Assembly (NCBI GenBank): GCA_024180945.1
Contig: JAKSGN010000006.1
Coordinates: forward strand, 1,798,001 to 1,862,000
Direction of reading: 5' to 3'
From: Macrophomina tecta
Lineage: Eukaryota > Ascomycota > Dothideomycetes > Botryosphaeriales > Botryosphaeriaceae
Length of the DNA: 64,000 nt
In this document: piece by piece, positions 30,375 through 42,082 of the stretch
How the letters are laid out: every line of letters starts with the position of its first letter
Numbering within the stretch: position 1 is the first letter of the stretch
The notes under the pieces: model-generated
The model's database searches: none
What the model saw: only the letters and a program-made list of their open reading frames with translations
What the model was told of the DNA's origin: nothing
Made by a program: the position numbers and the translations under genes

Positions 30375-31087
30375 AGGATGGAAAGCGGACAAGGATGTCT
30401 GATGAACGGTTTGGATTGTATTCAATGGTCAGGAAAAGAGGGGTCGCAAGAGGGCGAGCCTGCAGCGATGAATGATATAAACGATCAGAGGCTTGGGAGA
30501 ATGATGGTGACTGAGATTAGGAGTTACCGCTGTGGGTGCAAGAGCACCGTTGCAGCTATATGGCGTTTTGGGTAATGGCTGGGACTGGCGGCAGACTGCT
30601 GCTTCGAGAAATGCGGTCGGATCATGCTATCTGTAAAAATAAGATCCTCTTTGTGCGGACAGGAGAGCTACTCCAGTCCTGGTTCATATAAATTTCTCCA
30701 TGTCATTTTGCATCTAGTAAAACTGCTTGTTGAAGCTGAGTCGGCCTGCTGCAACCTTTTTGCGAGCTTAGCACGGCGCGCAACAGCACGAGCCTAGGCC
30801 TCTCCTGCCTGATGTGTGACGTTTATATTGCCCGCTTCGGAGTGTCAAGCCAGAATGCCGCAGAAGCATGGAGACGGCACAAGGACAACCTTTTGAGGTT
30901 ACCAGAACTAGAAAAGGACTGCTGCCCGTACGACATTAGATCCTTCGAAGGTTGTTGGTGGCTCGCGCGAGCATCACGTCACTGCGCACGTCGGAAGGGT
31001 CCAACGCCTTCACACATCGAACTCCGGCGGCTTCGCTCGCAAGAGCAGCCCCGTCCACTCGTCACCACGGTTGCTGCTTTCCGAGCA
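30375..31087. other. Intergenic between nab2 and hem14
   Basis: Same-direction gap with the nab2 3' UTR and the hem14 promoter. The open frame running into hem14 from 30812 lacks conservation and is taken as leader. Confidence 0.5.
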
Positions 31088-33025
31088 ATGCAATCCAGAA
31101 GCCATGCGCTCTCACGCAGCATCCACCTCCTGCGTACCCAATTGAAGCCTGTGCCGCCGCCGAGGCTTCTCTTCAATGCGTGCTGCAGCCAGCCGCGACG
31201 CCTCTACTCCCGCCGTCTCGACTCCAGCCAGGAACGCCAGAACATCGCCATTCTCGGCGGCGGCATCACCGGCCTCGCCACCGCGCATTACCTGACCAAG
31301 ACTCTTCGCAATGCCAACATCACCGTGTATGAGGGGAGCCCGCGGTTAGGCGGATGGCTGCAGTCGCAGCGCGTCGACGTACCCGGCGGGAGCGTGCTGT
31401 TTGAGCAAGGTCCCCGCACAATTCGCCAGGCCAACAGCTCGCTGGTGACCACACACCTGGTACTTTCGCCCCTCCAACGCGATATTCGTGCGACGTGCAC
31501 CGCTAATCCGCGCTCGATTCTCAGGTCCAAGACCTCGGCCTCGTTGACGATGTCGTCTACACCTCGAAAACGTCGGCAGCCGCCCGCAACCGCTACGTCT
31601 ACTACCCGGACCACCTCGTCAAGATGCCCGGCCCGGGCATGAGCGTGTTCGCGACGGCCCGCACGCTGCTGTTCGAGCCCGCGCTGGCGGGCGCCATACC
31701 TGCTTTCGCGGGCGAGTGGTTCCGGCCGCCGCGCGACCCCGACGTCACCGACGAGTCAATTGGGTCGTTCCTCGAGCGCCGCCTGGGCTCCCGCCAGGTT
31801 GCCGACAATCTCTTGTCTGCTGTGATGCATGGCATTTATGCCGGAGACATCTACCAGCTGAGTGCCAAGAGCATCCTGCCTTTCCAATGGCACTTGGAAG
31901 GCAGGTATGGAAGCGTCGTGAAGGGCATTTGGAGGGTCCAGCAGGAGAGCTCTGGTACTGTGCCGATCACGCAGAGGGAGGCCGACTTTATCAAGAGTTT
32001 CCAGGACGAGCCGCCGTTGGAGCGCGATTTTCTGCAGAAGCTACGTACTGCCAGTGTGTTTTCGTTCAGGAACGGCATTCAGACGATTGTGAACAGGATT
32101 AAGGATTCTCTGTCAGGTAAGGACAATGTGGAGGTCAAGACAGGCTCCAAAGTCACTAAATTGGAAAGGGACGGTGAGACGGGGAAAGTTAAGGTGAGTG
32201 CATGCCACGCAATATCCCAAGCGGCAAAATTCGCTTCTCACACTATGCTTTCAGATTCACACTCAAGGCGATGCATCTCCGCAGACTAGCGATCTTGTGA
32301 TATCAGCGTTGCCTGCGAAGGCCCTGGCCAAGATTGCCACGGCCGGCCAGTCGCCCGCCGATCCAACCAATTTCGCGCCATTGGCAAACATCTCGTCGGT
32401 CAATGTAATGGTGGTGAACTTGTTCTTCGACGACCCCAATATCTTGCCCACGTCTGGCTTCGGTTATCTGCTCCCTCGCAGCATCCCATTCGACCAGAAC
32501 CCGGAGCGTGCGTTGGGTGTTATCTTCGACTCAGACGCCGTGTCAGGGCAAGACACGGCCAAAGGCACCAAGGTCACGGTGATGTTGGGAGGCCACTGGT
32601 GGGACGGCTGGGCCCCCGAAGACTTGTACACCCCAGACGAAGGGGTCGAGATGGCACGCACTGTTCTGGCACGGCACTTGGGCATTGTCGCCGATCCGAC
32701 GGCAACGAACGTTAGCTTGCACTGCGACGCTATTCCGCAGTATAAGGTGGGACACGAGCAGCGCATGAAAGACGCTCACTACGCCCTCAAGCGCGCGTAT
32801 GGCGGCAGAGTGCGGGCGGTGGGCAATTCGTACACAGGCGTCGGCGTCAACGACTGTCTCCGGGCAGCAAGGGACTTGGCGCGGCAGCTCGGAAATGAGG
32901 GCATCTTGGAAGACAAGACGGGCCTGGAGCACTTTGTTGAGCCCACCAAGTGGGTGAGGATGGGCATGACGGTTAACCTGGGCCAAAGGAGAGATCCCAG
33001 GGCGGAAGAGGAAGGCTCAAGGTAG
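31088..33025 (+). CDS. hem14: Protoporphyrinogen oxidase, mitochondrial
   Basis: Oxidises protoporphyrinogen IX to protoporphyrin IX, the penultimate step of haem synthesis, on the mitochondrial inner membrane. Three exons, 31088-31459, 31525-32193 and 32255-33025, give 603 residues, somewhat longer than yeast Hem14 (539). The N-terminus is basic and Ser/Arg-rich, as in matrix-targeting signals. The FAD dinucleotide motif is AILGGGITGLATAHYL (about 54-69), followed by GGWLQSQR and EQGPRTIR. Later conserved parts are SAVMHGIYAGD, the WWDGWAP region and the C-terminal FAD-contact segment VRAVGNSYTGVGVNDC. The start was chosen as the ATG that begins the presequence. Introns are 65 and 61 nt. Confidence 0.93.
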
Positions 33026-33936
33026 AATAGCGCGGCATCAAAGGATTAAAAGTTGATGATCGCCAATACATACTGAGATATGGTGGCGAGTTTGTATGCT
33101 TGCGAGGGGCAGTTCGAGTGTGACGGGCGGGGATCGAGAGGAATGTTCTCCATCCTCCTTAGAATCTGTCACCAGGTACTCAGCAATGCGTATTTCGGAA
33201 GTCCCTCCTGTGTCCAGCACGATCGGGTGCATCGGCAGGGGTCGGTAGGGCACAGTCACAAGGCAGAAAGCGCTGGGACGAGTCGCGGCGGCGGTGGGGG
33301 AGCAGCGCGGCAGTAAGCACGTGTTTTACAAATACGGGCGACTCGGGACCCGCATGTTCGCGCGTAGTCAGCAGAGGTGACGTCTGATGGGAAGGCCGGA
33401 AGTCTCGCGACGCGCGCCCTCGCATGTGCTGGGCAGACAAATCGACTCACTCAGCCACGCTTGGCCACGCTCGCCAGCTGGACAAGCAGCAGTGGAAGGG
33501 GCATCAGTCTGATGAGGGCAGTGCCAGCCGCATCACAGGACAGTGCACAAAGCATGCCCGCGCGCCCGGCCAGCGCATGTGTCCAAAAACTAAAAGGCGG
33601 GCCGGGGCAGGCAAGGGAAGCTTGGGGAAAGAGAACGAGGGAGTCTTTCTCGCAGCAGGCTGGACGCAAGCTGCCGCTGAGCCGGGGCCAAGCCGTCGCT
33701 GCGCCTCCCCATGCGTCATGTAGCGAGAACCGGCGGCAACCTACATACATACTTAGTGACCCGGCCCTCTGTTCCTCGCACCTGCCCATTTGCGACCACA
33801 CCTACCTCAACACCCACGAGTCCTCATCCGGCTGCATCCTCACAACCTCCCAAAACACCGCCTTGCTCCTCGCCGCCCACTTTTCAGCATCTCTGCCCGC
33901 TCGCCACCTCCGTCGCTGACACCTTTCCCTCACAAC
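33026..33936. other. Intergenic between hem14 and RCR-like gene
   Basis: No supported gene. The right third is C-rich leader-like sequence of the next gene. The plus ORF at 33377-33919 has no conserved feature. Confidence 0.5.
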
Positions 33937-34775
33937 ATGCCCGTCCTATCGAAGCGAGAGTAAGTTCGGCCACTCTACCCTGCCCGCTCGTGCATAGTAC
34001 CCGCGCGCATCCCACGTCCGCGCTCAAGCTTTCCCCACACGCTCCGCCTGCACCTCATACAGAAGCAAGAAAGAGCTGACCAAATCCCACAGTTGCTATC
34101 GAGATGCGTACGGTTACCAATACTGCGACTCCTCGCCCTGGAACGACTGGGTCCGCTGGCTCGTCCTCGTCATCATCGTCGTAGCCGCCTTCCTTCTCTT
34201 TGTCGTAAGTGTTCCCTCGCTCAATTCCTCTTCCACCACCCAGCCTCTTGCTTTCACCCGCTCCAGCCTCCGTTCCTTCACTACCCAGCCTCAACCTGCC
34301 GCCACACCCACACCCTCCCACCCCAACGGACCTCCCCGCCCAAAAAAAAAAAACCAGCTAACCCCAGCCCTAGCTCTGCTCCTGCATCACCGCCCGGCGC
34401 CGCCGCCGCGCCGGTCGCCAACCTTACTGGGGCACCGGATGGGCCTCGCGTCACGGCCACGGCGAACCCATGTACTACGGCCCACCCCCTCCCGGCCACG
34501 GCCAGCAACAACAGCCCCCCTACAACAACGCCCAGCCATACTACTACCCGCAAGGTTCTGCGCCACCAGCACCGCCCTACTCGCCGCCCGCCGGCGGCTA
34601 CTACGCCAACCAACCCAACGGCGGCTACGAGATGGGCACAACGACGTCAAGCACGCCGCAACCCCCGCAGCCGGCCTATACGCACGATGGCGCGAGGGGC
34701 GGTGAGGCTGTGTATGAGCCGCCGACGGGCCCGCCGCCTGGGCAGGCGAAGAAAGACGATGGGGTAGTTAGGTGA
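33937..34775 (+). CDS. RCR-like small membrane protein (Congo-red resistance/chitin regulation family)
   Basis: Yeast Rcr1/Rcr2 are ER/vacuole membrane proteins that affect plasma-membrane protein sorting and chitin deposition. Three exons, 33937-33959, 34093-34204 and 34374-34775, give 178 residues. A short extracytoplasmic N-terminus (MPVLSKRDCYRDAYGYQYCD) precedes WNDW and one transmembrane helix at about 28-48 (LVLVIIVVAAFLLFV). Then comes the basic stop-transfer ARRRRRAGRQPYWGTGWA, which is the best family mark. The cytosolic tail is Pro/Tyr/Gln-rich (QQPPYNN, PPYSPP, PTGPPPG), with PPxY-type sequences suited to binding Rsp5-like ubiquitin ligases. The second intron (169 nt) has an A-run and a GCTAAC branch site. 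The first coding exon is only 23 nt. Function is inferred from the family. Confidence 0.82.
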
Positions 34776-36877
34776 AGCGGTTAAGTGATGAAATGGAACG
34801 AGGAGAGTTGATGGGGGAAGTTGCTCTTTTCATGGTTGCGACAACTTTTTTTCTCTATTCTTTTTCCACTCTTCTCTCCTCTGAAACTTTTTCTTTCATG
34901 GCATATGACTGGGCGTCTCCTTTTTCTTTTTCTTTTCTCTCAAAAAACCTGGGTCCTTTGGGGCGTTCTTTGCTTGACCGGGGATATATCAGGCTCTACG
35001 CCACTATTGTTACTTCTTTCTCTCTCGAATGATGGACCTATCCCGCCGGGGGAAGGATTTGCGGTTATGAGGGTGCACAGTATATATTCTGGTCTGCTCA
35101 ATGGAGGAAAGAGCTGAGATTGTGCGGATCGAGGTAGTTGCGAAATATTAGTTTTCGCTGCCAATTGCGGCATATCTTCATTTTGTCACCATTGCGTGAT
35201 AAAACTCACCGTGACTATCGCAAATGCGAAGGCCTTCCCTATTACCTGGTGACCAGATCTCGACCCTCCGTAACCAGCAATCAAGCTTTCCTAGAAAGCG
35301 GGGTCCTTCCTCGTATCACACGTGCTGCGCCACGCAGAGCGTTGCGTAAACCTGTCACCAGTCTACGGTCGTCAGGTTGATCTTCCGCCACTTTCCGTGC
35401 TCACGGGGATGCTCAAGAAGGGCACAAAATACTTGATCAAAAACACCACGTGTTCCCGTGTGCAGTTCACACTCTCACGGGAGGCTTGTTTTTTCAATAA
35501 AAGAGAGAAAGACTGTTGATATATCTTGCCAAGGAGGGTGCCGGTTCTGCTTTATAATGTGGAACTGGCCTCTGACTCCTCCCTTTTTTTTTTTTTTTTT
35601 TTTTTTGACTCGCCGCTCTACGCGATTGGCGGCTGAGGAGGGAGGAAAGGAGAGTTGGGTTCGTCTTCGTCTCCCGCTTTAAATGACGGTACAAAGCGGA
35701 GGTATCATGGGACGGCCGCCTTTAACCATTTTTGCTTGATTTTCTTTTTCTAACTGGAGAAGAGAGTGTGGCGGTATTGCTGAAAGGCAGTGAACGTTTG
35801 GTGTAATGAGCGTGGAGTATGCGTTTTCGGATGTTCTGCATCTTCCGGTTGCGGGAGGTAGGCTTATAAGTACACGTGGGAGAGATTCAAAGGGAGGAAA
35901 CTGTGTTGGAGCTGGTTGAATGGAGCCTTCAAAGGTGGACAAAGGGTGAGGGAGATAAGCTGTTGCAGTGGTATTGTACCTCTCTCCGGTAGGTTGCCTT
36001 GCTTTATGGTTTGTGTGAAAGACGAAGAGAGAACGGAGAGGGCTTGTGAGAATTTTGAAAGGGCATTTTGTGTTGGCACTGGCGGCTGGGCTTTGTTGTA
36101 GACCAGATCACACGTCATTAATTGTATGATACAGACATCCATACTTCGGATTTGTATTGCCATGGGATGGAACCGGCAGCAAGTAGTTAACAAATCGTTT
36201 AAAAGTGTGCAGGAGTTCTCTCTCATGTCATGAGCTCAACCTTCGCCGGATAGTGAACTTTCAAGGGCTGAGAAGGGCTAGGAAGCCTTCGATCTGTATT
36301 GTTGTCGAGGGAGTGCTGCCTATCACTGCTAATAGGAACGGAGCGACAATACCCGGTTGATGCAGAGTTCTCCACATGGAGAGCAACTGTGTCAGTGACA
36401 GTGCTCTAGATTAAAGTTGGGCATGGAAGTCATAGTCCCAAAAGGGTGAGTTGAAGGACTACTAGTAACGTTTTCTCAGCATGAACTGAGCATAACTCCC
36501 TCTCCAAATTGGAACAAGTTGGACGCCGCGCTTAGTTTAGAACCAACTAGCTATGACGTGTAAGCCGAATGGTGAGTAGTCATATTAGTTGCGGGTAGCA
36601 TGTCAGCCAGATCCGACATATACACAAGCGCCCGCTCGCTTGGAGAGCAATAGCTCTACAAAGAGGCTGACCGGTCTTCTAAGATTCACGCAACATCTCA
36701 CACTTCTCAACATGAGGGCGGTCAGGGAAAGTCTCATGCCTCAGATTTCTTGCTCTATCGTACGGCCTACTGCACTAGCAGACCACCAGAGCTGGGAAAC
36801 GACCAGAATCAAACGCCCAGAGCCCATGATATTCCCTTTTCCTTTTCATCTACCCATCACCGAAACCGACAGCACAT
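34776..36877. other. 2.1-kb intergenic between convergent RCR-like and L10 genes
   Basis: Both flanking genes end here, so it holds 3' UTRs. A run of 23 T lies at 35584-35606. No conserved ORF or RNA gene is recognised; the minus ORF at 35864-36226 shows no family. Confidence 0.5.
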
Positions 36878-37767
36878 TTAAGCCTCGGCCTCGAAGGCAG
36901 CAGGGAAACGCTTCATGTTCTTCTCGAGGTTGCCGTGCTTGGGGAGGAACTGGACATAGGCACCGTCGACCTTGACCTCACCAGCCTGGCGCTTGGCAAT
37001 GTACTCCTCGCGGCGGAGAGGGGTGAAGCCCCAGTTCTTGGAGACGATGATCTTCTGGCGACCAGGGAACTTGTACTGGGAGCGGCGGAGAGCCTCGATG
37101 GCAGTAGCACGGTCTGTGACGATGGAGTTAACGGGATTGCACACTGCCTGGAAAGAAATCTAGGAACATACTGTTGTCCTTGGTACGGATGGACAGAAGG
37201 ATCTGGCCAATGTTGACACGGGCAACGGTGCCGTTAGGCTTGCCGAAGGCACCACGCATACCGGTCTGAAGACGATCGGCACCAGCGCACGACAACATCT
37301 TGTTGATACGGATGACGTGGTAGGGGTGGGCGCGGACACGAAGGTGGAAGGATTCCTTGCCACCAGTCTTGACCATGTACTTGTTGGCGCAAATACGGGC
37401 GGCCTCGAGGGCCTCGGAGCTCAGCTGCTCATACTCGTTGGAGACGAGGTGAATGCAGGTGGGGAACTCGTCGACGTTCGCACGCTTACGGCCAAGGTCG
37501 AAGATGCGAATCTTGGGGTCGGGCACACCACGGTTGAAGCGAGACTTAGGGTAGGGCTGGAAGCGCAAGTCAGCTCATATTCTTCCGCGAAATGACAGCC
37601 GCCAGTTCATGCGAGTCTCTGCGCCGTATCAGGTCATTTCGTGCGCGGGAGCGCCGAGACAGACGTGGGAGGGGAGCAGAGAGCGGCGTGGATCGGCGGC
37701 GGTGCAGGTAGGCTCAACGGACCTTGTTCTTGCAGTAGCGGTAGCATCTCGCCGGACGACGGGCCAT
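36878..37767 (-). CDS. rpl10: 60S ribosomal protein L10 (uL16)
   Basis: uL16 is a late-joining 60S subunit protein near the peptidyl-transferase centre. Three exons, 37767-37723, 37556-37172 and 37113-36878, give 221 residues, the usual fungal length. The start [15 protein letters not shown] runs across the first intron to [20 protein letters not shown]. Other family blocks are the [20 protein letters not shown] segment, [20 protein letters not shown] and [13 protein letters not shown]. The second intron (58 nt, branch-like GTTAAC) uses the acceptor at 37116-37114, giving [11 protein letters not shown] as in relatives. A CAG 30 bases earlier would keep frame but insert ten foreign residues. 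The tail is [13 protein letters not shown]. Codon use is strongly biased to C-ending codons. Confidence 0.95.
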
Positions 37768-38264
37768 TTTGACGGTGTTGTTGAAGAATGTGCTGGGGGT
37801 TAGTGAGGTGGGTGCAGTGTCGTCGGGGGCGCAAGAGGTTTTGAGGTCACCAACTTGAATTTCTAAGCAGCGGAGATTCGCTAAGCGAGCGCTTTTGTGC
37901 GCTTTGCCACAATCGTCACAGCCTCAGCCTCAGGCACAAGATCACCATCACCAAGCAGCGCAAAGTCCCAAGAAAAATCATTTTTGACCATTCGCATTCT
38001 ACTAATCGCCACTACAATCATAAAATAGCTTGGTAAGCCCAGTCACTTCTCATCGCGCTGCATCTACACAACTTTCCAATATCCGTAGACAAGCGTTGCC
38101 ACACAAACACATTCACACGCATCCACTTCAATGCGCATATCCAGAGAATTCCCGACCATAGAACGTGCATTACTATCTGGCATACATGACGTTCCCCAGA
38201 CGGCCATACCCCACGCCTCACGCAAATACTTTTGGTTTTGTTTTTTCCTTCCGCGCGCACGCAT
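37768..38264. other. Gap between L10 promoter and eL30 3' end
   Basis: Same-direction genes: holds the L10 upstream region and the eL30 3' UTR. No gene is seen. Confidence 0.5.
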
Positions 38265-39159
38265 TTAAGCGCTGGCGTTCGAAGTGAGGATATCCGAGTC
38301 ACCGGCATCGAGGATGGCCATAGTGCTGCAGCGGAAGAGCTTTCCGCAAGCGGTGCCGAGCTCAACTGGAAGGGCAATGGGTTAGCCTCTGTTTTTCCCT
38401 CCAAAGTCCTACATGGGGACTTTTTCGCAGGGAAAGGCACTCATTGAACGAAGTGTCATGTTCAATCAAGTAGCCGATTCACGAAAAAGCGGAGAGAAAG
38501 CTCTGTACTTACTGTTGTTGCCAGAGAAGTGGTGGACGGAAGTCTTGGCGAGCTAGTATGACGTCAGCAGTGTTCAACAACATTGTGGTTATTATAACGT
38601 GGGTGGTGGTAACATTGAGAAGCGGGAAACGGTGCTGTCAGTCCTGCGGAATAATGGAGGGGCATGCTGGTTGCAAAACGAATGAGATGGACACGGCACC
38701 GTCTACCCGGCCATATCCACGCATCAATACAAAGACGGCTCCTGACACTGATCTGTAGATCTCGAGGAGTCCGCCTAAACACTGCATTGGAAATGCGTTT
38801 TTGACAGGTGACTCTCGTGTCGCCCTTTCAATTTACAAGCCATCCTGGCACTGGAAAGGGCTTTGCGAATCGGAGAAGGTTTTGAGGAAGTGAGCAGAAT
38901 GTAGGACTGACCATAGCGTAGTATTCAAGCTCGGACTTGCGGAGGGGAGGGGTGTTTCCAGCGATGATGACGAGCTTGGCCTTGCCAGAGCGGAGGGTCT
39001 TGAGGGTGGACTTGTAGCCAACTTTGAGGAAGTCAGTCTCGACATGTCGGTGCAGGACGATGAGCAGGGCCACATACGTGTAACCTTTCCGGACTTCATA
39101 ACAAGCGCCAGGCGCGAGTTAATGGAGTCGGCGGTCTTCTTGTTCTTCTTGGGGGCCAT
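38265..39159 (-). CDS. rpl30: 60S ribosomal protein eL30
   Basis: eL30 is a small 60S subunit protein; in yeast it also represses splicing of its own transcript. Four exons, 39159-39078, 39021-38912, 38552-38513 and 38365-38265, give 110 residues. The protein starts [20 protein letters not shown] and continues [20 protein letters not shown] and [20 protein letters not shown]. It then reads [20 protein letters not shown] and ends [14 protein letters not shown], all standard for the family. The third coding exon is only 40 nt and intron 2 is the longest (359 nt). Three introns in a 333-nt reading frame is high. The gene diverges from the coiled-coil gene to its right. Confidence 0.95.
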
Positions 39160-40021
39160 CGTTGCGCGTTCAGAGGTTCGGTCGGGAAGTCTGAAGTGTC
39201 GTTGTTGCGCTCCGGTTGAAGATGCAAGAGCGCCATCAAGTTTTCGCAAAAGCTAGGCGTGCGAGAGTTGGGCACTAGGCCGCGTCCGGCATCGCTAGCG
39301 AGCCAATCGGAGGGGCCCAGGTTGTGGTGGGCGCAATCCGGGCAGCACGCCTCGCACGCCCCCGCCAGCATGACCGATGACCACCGCTCTTTGCTATGGG
39401 GCTGCGCAGGGCCGGCGGCGAGGGCGTGCGGCCCAGTCGCTGCCAGCCTCCGCGGGCTTTGTGCGGCGGCGATGCAAGCTGCGCGCGCGCTGGGCCAGTC
39501 GTGCGGCCGCTTTATGACGAAAGCGAGCCCGCGAGGGCCCCGCGGCGCGCGTTCGGCACCTCCGCGTTCCAGCCCTACACGGACGGCAGCGTGCCAGTTG
39601 CGATCGGCCGGTGAGCGCGTGCGCAGGGGCTCACTGGCTGGGCATGAATGAAGAGCGTCCCCCGTCTCCATGGCAGCAGGTGGCAGCGCTACCCTACCCT
39701 AAGCTGCCGACTATGCTTGCTTTCTCTATGAAACGCCCGAGCACCGCTCCCTAAATCTTGTCCAATCTGCCATTATTTCCCGCCCGACTCCCTGAGTCAA
39801 AGCACCTCTTAACTTGTCCGTCAACACTGCCTGCTGCCCTCCCGCCGATCCCCACCAACCATCAGGTCGCAGCACCGCAGCACCACCGCATAGCCTCAGA
39901 CAGCCACAGCCACTATCTTTAGCACCCGCCCGACGTCAACGAAGCTCACGCGCGCGCCACCCGCTCGTTTTTGTGTGCCCTGCAGCCCGCTGCCGGTCGC
40001 CTTCAACGACACACGTCAGCC
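39160..40021. promoter_or_regulatory. Divergent promoter region rpl30 / coiled-coil gene
   Basis: 862 bases between two start codons facing away. GC-rich in the left half, which produces long chance ORFs on both strands (39096-39671 minus, 39259-39651 plus). The right part is a C-rich leader. No specific element is claimed. Confidence 0.45.
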
Positions 40022-42082
40022 ATGTCGACAGCCGTCAAGAAACCCTCGCCGCCCGGTCAGGCCTCGCGCTCCTCTGCCGGTTCCTCTCCATCAGGGGCCA
40101 ATCGCACTCCCTCGAGATCTTCCACGACGCCCATTTCGTCTACCACCAGCAGCGTGAGGAGGACTGCTTCCACCCGCACAACTTCCACCGGCAGCCCTCT
40201 GTCTGCGCGCGCTTCCGTGAGGAAACCCGCCCACGCCTCGACGCTCAGCAAGGACATGTCGGCTTCCGCACCTATCGACAATAGTGCCGAGGAGGATGCA
40301 AAGGCCGAGACCGCGGCTCTGATCAAAGAGCTCAAGGAACAGCTGCAGAAGGCAGAGGCCAGCACCGAAGAGTTTAAGGTGCGTTGCGCATGCGCGCCGA
40401 TCCCAGGGTCCAAAGTTTGGGCCTCGTCGCTAATCGTTCCATTAGAAACAAGTTGAAGTCCTCAAGACACGACTTGACGATGCACTCAAAGACCAGGCCA
40501 AACTCGAAGAGCGCATGCACGAGGAAGAGGAGCGCGTTGAGATCTTGGAAAACGAGAAACGCGAGACCGTCAGGCAGCGCCGGGAACTCGAGGGCATCTA
40601 CGAAGCGGAGCGCGCAGCTGCGATGAAGGAGAAAGAGCAGGCCCAAGCGCGCGAGGACGAGCTTCAGGAGGTCATTCAGAGGCTCAAGGATACGTTGGCC
40701 GAGCGCGACCGTGAGGGCACGAGCTCCGGTGACGAGCGCCGAAACTCCAGAATCTGTACGTTTTTGTCATCTGCTCCTTCGTCATCGGAACCCCTTGACT
40801 CCTAATCAGTGTCGCAGCGTTCCCCAACTCGCGGTCCAACTCGTCGCAGAACCTGGAGAATGGGCATTTCGCACCTCCGGCGTCGCTGCAGCGCAGCAAC
40901 TCGCAGAACAGCTCCAAATTACTCCTTCAGAAAGATAAGCTCATCGAGTCGCTCCGCCTCGAGCTCGCCGAAGCCCAAATTAAAGCCATCGAGATGGAAA
41001 ACGCTGGAGGCGGGCGCGTGCAAGAGCTCGAGAAGATCCTCTTGGAGACCAGGATGGCCAATGCCCGGTTGATGGAGGACAACGAGAGCTTCCAGCTTTT
41101 GCTTAGTGAGAAGACGCTCAACGGTGACTTCATGCGCAGCATTGGTGGAGGCGGTACCCGACCCTCTTCGCAGGGTGACGGAGACGGTGCCAAGACTAGC
41201 CTTGCTGATGAGCTAGGCGCCGCTGCCGACGAAGAGTCCAACGAGCGTCGCCTCGAGTCCGAGATCAATTCGCTCAAGGACCAGAACAAGGCCCTGACCT
41301 TGTACATCAACAAGATCATCGAGCGTCTTCTGCAACACCAGGGCTTTGAGGCTGTCCTCAGCCATGACCAGGACCCGCCTGCAAAACCTGCCGTTGCAAA
41401 GGAGAACCCGCCGCCTCCGCCTCCAAAGGACAAGCCGCAGGGTCAGTCCTTCCTGCAACGCGCCAAATCGGTTGCCCTTGGTTCCGGTAACTCCGTTCCA
41501 CAGCCGGAGAAGCGTCCCCGTCCCATGAGCGTCATGCCGCCACCACCGCCGAAGCAAGAGGAGAACAGTATTACCTCAAATCCTTCTACGGCACCTAGCA
41601 TTCCCCTTCGGCACGGCTCGGGACAACATCGACGTGCAAACTCGGAGTGGAGCAACAGTGCGGCGACAGTTGTCAATAACATGTACCGCAACACGCCTAG
41701 GTCCCCGAGCATCGTCTCTCCCCGCAACTCTTTCTTCAACTTTCCTCAGGGAGAGGGTCCCGCATCGAACCGCAGCTCTCGCGTCGTATCTTCCAGCAGC
41801 ATGCCGCGTCAGAGTGTTGATGGGAATGGAGATACGGCCGGCCAGGATTCCGTAAGCAACTCCGACAGTGGCGTTGCTGTCGACACACCATCTCCGCCCA
41901 GAAGCATTGCCAGCAGCTTCGACCGCCCGGGTGGTAATGTTATGACTGGAAACAAGCCACGTCCTCTCAGGCTCGTCCAGGAGTCGGAGGAAGCTGAGAA
42001 GGAACGCAAGGCGGCGAACCGGCAGAGCTGGATCGGTGCCTGGTTCAACAAGAACAACGCGAGCGGAAATACGGAGAACTAA
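40022..42082 (+). CDS. Conserved fungal Ser-rich coiled-coil protein
   Basis: Function unknown. Three exons, 40022-40378, 40446-40755 and 40818-42082, give 643 residues. The N-terminus (about 1-90) is Ser/Thr/Arg/Pro-rich and disordered. A long heptad-like coiled coil follows (about 97-215; ALIKELKEQLQKAEASTEEF, EERMHEEEERVEILENEKRE). There is a Ser/Asn linker, then further coiled coil (KLIESLRLELAEAQIKAIEM, and RRLESEINSLKDQNKALTLY at about 390). The C-terminal third is disordered, with Pro runs and many Ser-Pro sites, ending near the conserved-looking RQSWIGAWFNKN. Exon 3 uses the second of two nearby acceptors (CAG at 40815-40817; the earlier one at 40807-40809 would shift the frame). Likely a cytoskeletal or scaffold protein by composition only. 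Confidence 0.8.
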
